A stretch of DNA of 64,000 bases from Coriobacteriaceae bacterium (GTDB lineage: Bacteria; Actinomycetota; Coriobacteriia; Coriobacteriales; Coriobacteriaceae): assembly GCA_902364975.1 (NCBI GenBank), contig CABJFQ010000002.1:129041-193040 (forward strand), written 5' to 3'. A program made the translations under genes and the position numbers. Of the stretch, positions 58,570 to 64,000 are shown one piece after another (the first letter of the stretch is position 1; each line of letters begins with the position of its first letter). Under the pieces are notes generated by a model that had not been told where the DNA came from, ran no database searches, and saw nothing but the letters and a program-made list of their open reading frames with translations.

Positions 58570-60701
58570 TTGCGACGCCCGCCTCCGTTGGCGCCCTGAC
58601 GCCCCTGAGCTGCACGGTTGCGCCCGGCAGTGTTCTGTGCACGCGACATGCCGCCGTGCCCCTTGCTGCCTTTGGGTCCCTTGCCGCCAGCGCCACCGTG
58701 CGGCTTGCCGCCTTTCTTGCCGGTGCCATGCCCACCGCCAGCAGACGTCTCACCCGGGCGCGGCGGCACGGGGCGGATTAGACAGTGTTTGGTGTAGCCG
58801 ATCAGGTCACGACGCCCGGCCTTTTCTAGTGCCTCGCGTACGAGCTTGTAGTTCTCGGGCTTGCGGTATTGGATGAGCGCACGCTGCATGGCCTTCTCGT
58901 GCGGGTCGCGTGCCACGTAGATCGGCTGCATGGTGCGTGGGTCCACGCCGGTGTAGTACATGCAGGTCGACATGGTGGACGGGGTGGGGTAGAAGTCCTG
59001 CACCTGCTCGGGCATGTAGCCCATGTCGCGCACGGCCTCGGCAAGGTCCACAGCTTCCTTCATGGTCGAGCCGGGGTGGCTCGAGATTAGGTATGGCACT
59101 ACGTACTGCTTGAGTCCGTATTCGCGGTTCAAGCGTTCAAATTTACGGCAGAACGCGTCGTAGACGGCGCGGCTCGGCTTGCCCATTACGGAGAGCACCG
59201 CGTCGCTCACATGCTCGGGCGCTACGCGCAGCTGGCCCGAGACATGGTGTTCCAGCAGCTCGCGCAAAAACTCGTCCGAGGCATCTGCCATGGTGTAGTC
59301 AAAACGGATGCCGCTGCGGACGAAGACCTTTTTGACGCCCGGCAGCTGGCGCAGGTCGCGCAGCAGCTGCGTGTAGCCGCTCTCGTCGACCACCATGTTC
59401 TTGCACACGCTCGGCCACAGGCAGCGCTTGTTCTTGCATACGCCGTGCTTGAGCTGCTTGTCGCAGGCAGGGCGGCTAAAGTTTGCCGTTGGGCCGCCCA
59501 CGTCGTTGATGTAGCCCTTAAACTCCGGGTCGCGTGTGAGCAGCTCGGCCTCGCGCATGATTGAGTCGTGGCCGCGCATCTGCAGCACGCGGCCCTGGTG
59601 GAAGGTGAGCGCGCAAAACGAGCACTCGCCAAAGCACCCGCGGTTGGAGCTAATGGAAAACTTGATCTCGGCAAAGGCCGGCACGCCGCCCGCCGCGTCG
59701 TAATCGGGATGCCAATCGCGTGCGTAGGGGAGCTCTGCCACCTCGTCCATTTCATCGGTAGTGAGCGTCGCCGACGGCGGGTTTTGCACCACATAGACGC
59801 TGTTGGGGTAGGGCTCTACCAGGCGATGACCGGTGATGGGGTCCATATTCTGCTGCTGCACATTAAAGCTGCGCGCGTAGTTGAGCTTGTCGGCGGTAAG
59901 GTCGTCCCAGCTGGGCAGCAGATCGTAGTCGTAGACCTCGTCGAGCGAGCCTGTGCGGTAGACGGTGCCGTTGATATAGGTGATCTGATCGACGGGCAGC
60001 CCCGCGTCGAGCGCGTCGGCGATCTCGACAATCGCGTGCTCGCCCATGCCGTAGATGAGGATGTCGGCGCCCGAGTCGAGTAGTACCGAACGCTTGAGCT
60101 TGTCCTGCCAGTAGTCGTAGTGGGCCAGGCGGCGCAGGCTCGCCTCGATGCCGCCGATGATGATAGGAGCGTCCTTGAACGTCTGGCGGATGAGGTTGCC
60201 GTAGACCGTGACGGCTCGGTTGGGACGGCGCCCCTCCTCGCCGCCGGGGGTATAGGCGTCGGTGTGGCGGCGGTGCTTGGTCACCGAATAGTGGTTGACC
60301 ATGGAGTCCATGTTGCCGGCGCTGACGAGAAAGCCCAGGCGCGGCTCGCCGAGCACGCTGATGCTGGCGGGGTCGGTCCAGTCGGGCTGGCAGATGATAC
60401 CCACCTTGTAACCGTGCGCGTCGAGTACGCGGCTGATGATGGCCATACCAAAGCTGGGGTGGTCCACGTAGGCGTCGCCGCAGATGTAGACAAAGTCGCA
60501 CTGGTCCCAACCGCGCGCATCCATGTCGGCGCGGTTGACGGGGAGGAACTTATCGCGGCCCGGACGCCAGGGACGGACAGGTGCTGTCGAGGCATGAGTG
60601 GTGTGGCCGCTCTGGGCCTTGCCGCCGCGCTTTTGCTGCTGGCCCTGTTTGCCCTGCTGACTGCGCTGGTTGTTCTGAGCGTGCTGAGGCTTTTTTGCCA
60701 C
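58566..60701 (-). CDS. YgiQ-family radical SAM protein
   Basis: 711-residue member of the YgiQ family (UPF0313). The radical-SAM cysteine motif is CFGECSFCAL (CxxxCxxC), preceded by a B12-binding-like N-terminal domain (DFVYICGDAYVDHPSFG, IIIGGIEASLRRLAHYDYW). A later cysteine block is ACDKQLKHGVCKNKRCLWP, and the C-terminal tail is basic and Gly-rich. The reaction is unknown for this family. The start is GTG at 60701, with CCGGGAGGG upstream, in place of the longer open frame to 60872. It converges with the CPBP gene and shares four bases with it. Confidence 0.92.
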   Translation of the reverse strand: MAKKPQHAQNNQRSQQGKQGQQQKRGGKAQSGHTTHASTAPVRPWRPGRDKFLPVNRADMDARGWDQCDFVYICGDAYVDHPSFGMAIISRVLDAHGYKVGIICQPDWTDPASISVLGEPRLGFLVSAGNMDSMVNHYSVTKHRRHTDAYTPGGEEGRRPNRAVTVYGNLIRQTFKDAPIIIGGIEASLRRLAHYDYWQDKLKRSVLLDSGADILIYGMGEHAIVEIADALDAGLPVDQITYINGTVYRTGSLDEVYDYDLLPSWDDLTADKLNYARSFNVQQQNMDPITGHRLVEPYPNSVYVVQNPPSATLTTDEMDEVAELPYARDWHPDYDAAGGVPAFAEIKFSISSNRGCFGECSFCALTFHQGRVLQMRGHDSIMREAELLTRDPEFKGYINDVGGPTANFSRPACDKQLKHGVCKNKRCLWPSVCKNMVVDESGYTQLLRDLRQLPGVKKVFVRSGIRFDYTMADASDEFLRELLEHHVSGQLRVAPEHVSDAVLSVMGKPSRAVYDAFCRKFERLNREYGLKQYVVPYLISSHPGSTMKEAVDLAEAVRDMGYMPEQVQDFYPTPSTMSTCMYYTGVDPRTMQPIYVARDPHEKAMQRALIQYRKPENYKLVREALEKAGRRDLIGYTKHCLIRPVPPRPGETSAGGGHGTGKKGGKPHGGAGGKGPKGSKGHGGMSRAQNTAGRNRAAQGRQGANGGGRRN

Positions 60702-60954
60702 GATCCCTCCCGGTGTTTGTATGCTGCACGTAATTGTAACCAGTCTTTTTGGGACGGGGCTAAAAAGACTGGTGGAGTACATGGGCTGGCGGATCGGCGT
60801 GTCGATGCGGGTGCCGTTTGTTTCCAGACTGTGTATCCCCGTGTCGAAGGGGCCGTCTCGCGCGCACGCCATGTTGTCAATGGGTTACAGTATGAACGGC
60901 GGCTATATGTCCGCCAACGCACGAGAGAGTCGTCAACAAGGAGGATGCACGACG

Positions 60955-61674
60955 ATGCAGCGTGCCAAACAGATATCGGAGTCTATTGAGCTGGGCATCA
61001 TCTTGGCGCTCGCCGGTGGCTTTATGGATGTGTATTCGTACATTGGGCGCGATCATGTTTTCGCCAACGCGCAGACGGGCAACATCCTGCTCGTGGGCGT
61101 GAGCATCTCGGAGGGCAATTGGGCACTTGCGGGGCGCTACTTCTTCCCTGTGGTGTCGTTTGCTGTGGGTATTATGCTTGCCGACCTGGTACACGAGCGG
61201 TTTGGCAGCGTGATTCACTGGCGCCAAGTGACGGTGTTCTTTGAAGCCGTCATCTTACTGGGCGTGAGCTTTATCCCCGGTGGCGGTTACAACCTGCTCG
61301 CCAACTGCCTCACCTCGTTTGCCTGCGGCATGCAGGTCGAGAGCTTCCGCAAGATACATGGTCACGGCATCGCCACGACCATGTGCATCGGTAACCTGCG
61401 CAACGCGCTGCAAAACGTGGACGACTACATCATCACCCACAAGCGCGGCTTTTTGGAAAACGGCGTGCTGTACTTTGGCGTGATCTTTACCTTTGTGTTT
61501 GGCGCCGTGCTGGGCAACTGGTGCATCGAGCGCATGGGCCTGCACGCCATTGCGGTGGCGAGCGTGCTGCTGTTTATCGCGTTTACCATCATGTTTATCG
61601 ACCGCGAGCGTGACCTGCACAGGAAATGGGCCCGCATCATAGCTGACTGGCAGACCGCGAGTCTTAAGCGCTAA
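60955..61674 (+). CDS. DUF1275 (YoaK) family membrane protein
   Basis: 239-residue membrane protein with six predicted helices. Family motifs: LALAGGFMDVYSYI, HVFANAQTGNILLVGV and CGMQVESFRKIHGHGIATTMCIGNL (shortened: QVESFRKIHG, ATTMCIGNLRNA). Function not established; the family is often described as putative transporters. AAGGAGG lies 11 nt before the ATG. It diverges from the YgiQ gene, and a perfect 22-bp inverted repeat lies 8 bp after the stop. Confidence 0.88.
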   Translation: MQRAKQISESIELGIILALAGGFMDVYSYIGRDHVFANAQTGNILLVGVSISEGNWALAGRYFFPVVSFAVGIMLADLVHERFGSVIHWRQVTVFFEAVILLGVSFIPGGGYNLLANCLTSFACGMQVESFRKIHGHGIATTMCIGNLRNALQNVDDYIITHKRGFLENGVLYFGVIFTFVFGAVLGNWCIERMGLHAIAVASVLLFIAFTIMFIDRERDLHRKWARIIADWQTASLKR

Positions 61675-61681
61675 GGTGCAT

Positions 61682-61740
61682 GTTTGTAACAACATTCAGG
61701 AGCCAGAAAAACTATCTAGCTCCTGAATGTTGTTACAAAC
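61682..61740. terminator. Perfect 22-bp inverted repeat between convergent genes
   Basis: GTTTGTAACAACATTCAGGAGC (written in two parts: GTTTGTAACAAC, ATTCAGGAGC) pairs perfectly with 61719-61740, around a 15-base loop. A CTTTTTG tract follows on the plus side. It is probably a bidirectional terminator, but it is unusually long and AT-rich. Confidence 0.6.
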
Positions 61741-61753
61741 TGCTTTTTGCGAT

Positions 61754-62293
61754 TTATTCGAGATGCTCTTCAATCCGAGCCCTAAGAAGGGCAATGGCTG
61801 TAGGTATTCCAATTGCGGCGGCTAATTCGGCTTTATCCAAAACCTGTATGCTAAAGCACGATTGTTTATCACATTGAAGGACGATAACTGAAGATAGTTT
61901 CACTTCCCGTTGGCTGAATATATCGTAATCTCCAAATAGGAAGTTACCTTTTATTGTGTAATTCGGTATGTTCGTTACGCACTTCATCTCAAGTCTGTTT
62001 AGGCCATAATCAAACACCGCAACTTCCTCGTGTTCGATGATGAGCGCAACCCTGGGCATGTTGCTAAAACCACCGTCGACGACAGTGAAGAGTTTTTCAT
62101 TTGCATCGTCATAAACGGTATATTTAAGACTCAATAGCTGTCCTAGTGGACCCGTGAACCCATGTTTTTTGATGTTGAGGTTGTCTCCCGCTGGGTTGAT
62201 GAGAGCCAGAGTATGCGGATAAGGGTTACCTTCAATTGAGATTTGATATTCGTTTGTAGCTGTCTTGCTCGATTTAGGACCACTAGCCACCAT
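61754..62293 (-). CDS. LURP-one/YxjI-like protein (tentative)
   Basis: 179-residue protein with repeated beta-hairpin segments (YTVYDDANEKLFTVVDG, EVAVFDYGLNRLEMKCVT, NYTIKGNFLFGDYDIFSQ, VIVLQCDKQSCFSIQVLD) and a C-terminal helix (AAAIGIPTAIALLRAR). The pattern of paired Y.V.D../...I.. strands ending in a hydrophobic helix resembles LURP-one-related (YxjI, tubby C-terminal-like) proteins; this is pattern recognition, not a motif match. Base composition is clearly more AT-rich than the neighbours, which suggests recent acquisition. No signal peptide. It sits alone. Confidence 0.6.
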   Translation of the reverse strand: MVASGPKSSKTATNEYQISIEGNPYPHTLALINPAGDNLNIKKHGFTGPLGQLLSLKYTVYDDANEKLFTVVDGGFSNMPRVALIIEHEEVAVFDYGLNRLEMKCVTNIPNYTIKGNFLFGDYDIFSQREVKLSSVIVLQCDKQSCFSIQVLDKAELAAAIGIPTAIALLRARIEEHLE

Positions 62294-62634
62294 GTGTCAT
62301 CGCCTCGATCGAATTGGAACCGTCTTCTGCTTCGTGCGGAGAATTACGCTGTACGTTGCAGTAGATGCAGCTGCAATAACCGCATGGGCAATTTCTAACA
62401 AAATGAATGACGTTATTTGCTGTATGCATGTTATTCATTACAAAGTATCTTTTTATAAACGTATTGTCAAACATATATTGCTAAAACAGAAACAATTTAT
62501 AGACTGAGTCGGTTGTATTCTTTGGGCGATTGCTCCTAGAATCTAGCCTTCGCTGCTGTCGGGAGGGAAGGGCTAAGGCCCCGTTAGTATGTTGAAGCGC
62601 TTTAAACTATTTGACGTTCTCACGTGTTTTTTGT
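62294..62634. other. AT-rich gap without genes
   Basis: No convincing ORF, RNA gene or terminator is seen. Composition is AT-rich like the adjacent minus-strand gene, so both probably arrived together. An AAGCGCTT palindrome lies at 62595-62602. Confidence 0.5.
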
Positions 62635-62663
62635 TTCAAAAGCGTTAGGATGGGACTTATAGT
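62635..62663 (+). promoter_or_regulatory. Alcohol dehydrogenase promoter
   Basis: TTCAAA and TATAGT with exactly 17 bp between them, 42 bp before the start codon. Confidence 0.6.
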
Positions 62664-62705
62664 GCGGGGCGTAACGGGTGCCCCGCGCACGATAGGAGGC
62701 TATCA

Positions 62706-63872
62706 ATGGCTAATCGTTTCGTTCTCAACACCATTTCTTACCATGGTTCCGGCGCCATCAAGGAGATCCCCGGCGAGCTCCAGCGTCGTGGCTACAAGAA
62801 GATCTTCGTCTGCTCCGACCCCGATCTGGTCAAGTTTGGCGTTACCGCTAAGGTGACCGACGAGCTCGACGCCGCCGGCATCGCTTGGAGCCTCTACTCC
62901 GAGATTAAGCCCAACCCCACCATCCAGAACGTCAAGGACGGCGTCGAGGCCTTCAAGGCCGCCGAGGCTGACGCTATCGTGACCATTGGTGGTGGCTCCT
63001 CCATGGACACCGCCAAGGCTATCGGCATCATCATCAACAACCCTGAGTTCGCCGATGTCCGCAGCCTCGAGGGCGTTGCTCCCACTAAGAACCACGCCGT
63101 GTTCACCATCGCTGTGCCGACGACCGCCGGTACCGCTGCCGAGGTGACCATCAACTACGTCATCACCGACCCCGAGAAGGTCCGCAAGTTCGTGTGCGTC
63201 GACACTAACGACGCCCCCGAGGTCGCCGTCGTCGACCCCGACATGATGGCTTCCATGCCCGCCGGCCTGACCGCTTCCACTGGCATGGACGCTCTGACCC
63301 ACGCCATCGAGGGCTACACCACCAAGGGCGCTTGGGAGCTCTCCGACATGTTCCACTTTGAGGCTATTAAGCTGATCAGCGAGAACCTGCGCGACTCCGT
63401 TGCCGAGGCCAAGTCCGGCCAGCCCGGCTCTGGCCGCGAGGGCATGGCTCTTGGCCAGTATGTCGCCGGCATGGGCTTCTCCAATGTCGGCCTGGGCATC
63501 GACCACGCCATGGCTCACACCCTGTCCGCTCACTACGATACCCCGCACGGTGTCGCCTGCGCCATGCTGCTGCCGATCGCCATGGAGTTCAACAAGCCGG
63601 TTTGCACCGAGCGCCTGGCCAAGGTCGCCGTCGCCATGGGCGTTGACACCACGGGCATGAGCACCGACGAGGCCGCCGATGCCGCCATCGCCGCCGTCAA
63701 GCAGCTCTCTGCCGACGTGAACATCCCGCACGTCTGCGAGGCCATGAAGGCTGACGAGATCGAGGTTCTGGCCAAGGACGCTATGGCCGACGCCTGCTTC
63801 CCGGGTAACCCGCGCGAGGCGACGCTCGACGATGTCATCGAGCTCTTCAAGAAGATCTGCCCGGCTGAGTAA
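62706..63872 (+). CDS. Iron-containing alcohol dehydrogenase, FucO-like
   Basis: 388-residue group III (iron-dependent) alcohol dehydrogenase, most like lactaldehyde:propanediol oxidoreductase. The NAD site is TIGGGSSMDTAKAIG and PTTAGTAAEVT. The metal ligands are in MDALTHAIEGY (Asp and His) and in GIDHAMAHTLSAHYDTPHG (two His). It would reduce an aldehyde to an alcohol during fermentation to regenerate NAD+; the substrate could be L-lactaldehyde or another short aldehyde. AGGAGG precedes the ATG. The codon bias is very strong, a sign of high expression, and the gene is flanked by a good promoter and terminator. Confidence 0.93.
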   Translation: MANRFVLNTISYHGSGAIKEIPGELQRRGYKKIFVCSDPDLVKFGVTAKVTDELDAAGIAWSLYSEIKPNPTIQNVKDGVEAFKAAEADAIVTIGGGSSMDTAKAIGIIINNPEFADVRSLEGVAPTKNHAVFTIAVPTTAGTAAEVTINYVITDPEKVRKFVCVDTNDAPEVAVVDPDMMASMPAGLTASTGMDALTHAIEGYTTKGAWELSDMFHFEAIKLISENLRDSVAEAKSGQPGSGREGMALGQYVAGMGFSNVGLGIDHAMAHTLSAHYDTPHGVACAMLLPIAMEFNKPVCTERLAKVAVAMGVDTTGMSTDEAADAAIAAVKQLSADVNIPHVCEAMKADEIEVLAKDAMADACFPGNPREATLDDVIELFKKICPAE

Positions 63873-63924
63873 ATTACTCCCGTCGGCGGTCCCGGGCTTC
63901 CCTCCGGGCGCGTCCTCGGACATG

Positions 63925-63967
63925 TAAAAGGCCCCGCTGCGCGCGTTGCGCGGCGGGGCCTTTTACG
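63925..63967 (+). terminator. Alcohol dehydrogenase terminator
   Basis: TAAAAGGCCCCGC...GCGGGGCCTTTTA, a very stable stem with flanking A and T runs that could work in both directions. Confidence 0.92.
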
Positions 63968-64000
63968 TCCTGACGCTCCTATTTGGCAAGGTGTTTTTTA

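Noticed and set aside
62595..62602. AAGCGCTT as a CcpA/cre operator for the alcohol dehydrogenase
   Set aside because: Flanking bases fit the cre consensus poorly (about 10 of 14) and it lies upstream of the better promoter.

Overview
The window reads as one contiguous chromosomal segment from a GC-rich gut anaerobe of the class Coriobacteriia, most likely a Collinsella-type species. Support: strong Shine-Dalgarno sites, high-GC codon use, a two-subunit transketolase, NADPH-type gltBD, an [FeFe] hydrogenase, two PTS sugar systems, no respiratory-chain genes, and the genes secA, prfB, ftsE, ftsX, rnr and smpB in conserved relative order but separated by inserted cassettes. The genus is inference; no 16S gene is present.

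Layout. 1-4.1 kb: two related ABC exporters, one split into permease and ATPase, one with both fused. 4.1-16.8 kb: housekeeping genes (rpmE with a structured leader, secA, prfB, a YitT membrane protein, transketolase halves, ftsEX, rnr). 16.9-22.7 kb: a serine recombinase beside a 26-bp palindrome, then a muropeptide salvage cluster (murR-like regulator, murQ, murP-like PTS, mupG-like hydrolase) and an ArsC/Spx-like protein. 22.7-26.1 kb: two tRNAs, a TPR-like protein, smpB, and an adjacent flavoprotein-rubredoxin pair. 26.4-28.5 kb (minus strand): gpmA and an Nramp metal transporter. 29.1-35.3 kb: gltBD. 35.7-38.1 kb: an unknown protein and an amidohydrolase. 38.2-41.8 kb (minus strand): a zinc-ribbon membrane protein and the copper operon copA-copZ-csoR. 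42.4-46.0 kb: a DEAD-box helicase and a flavodoxin/ferredoxin protein. 46.3-50.9 kb: an alpha-glucoside PTS operon (crr, licT-type antiterminator, EIICB, GH4 6-phospho-alpha-glucosidase) behind a leader that looks like an antitermination switch. 51.1-57.2 kb: a four-gene operon of a GltD/NuoF-like flavoprotein, an [FeFe] hydrogenase, a Tat-type lipoprotein and a fused ABC permease-ATPase. 57.4-63.9 kb: an orphan DinJ-like protein, a CPBP protease, a YgiQ radical-SAM protein, a DUF1275 protein, an AT-rich island with a LURP-one-like protein, and an iron-containing alcohol dehydrogenase.

How the parts work together. Both PTS permeases (murP at 19.6 kb and the EIICB at 47.9 kb) lack an EIIA domain, and the only EIIA in the window is the glucose-type EIIA at 46.4 kb, which could serve both. 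The copper genes form a self-contained sensor-chaperone-pump unit with a CsoR-type operator in the copA promoter. The hydrogenase operon links H2 metabolism to a GltD-like flavoprotein and to uptake of an unknown small molecule.

The most striking unexplained signal is intergenic: several families of dispersed palindromes. The clearest has 57-bp units (15-bp conserved arms, 27-bp variable centre); three loci carry two units separated by exactly 23 bp (137 bp in all) and one locus carries a single unit. Others are a CCTGTCCC-type family resembling REP elements, a tandem 46-bp hairpin, and two larger structured elements that look like small non-coding mobile elements.
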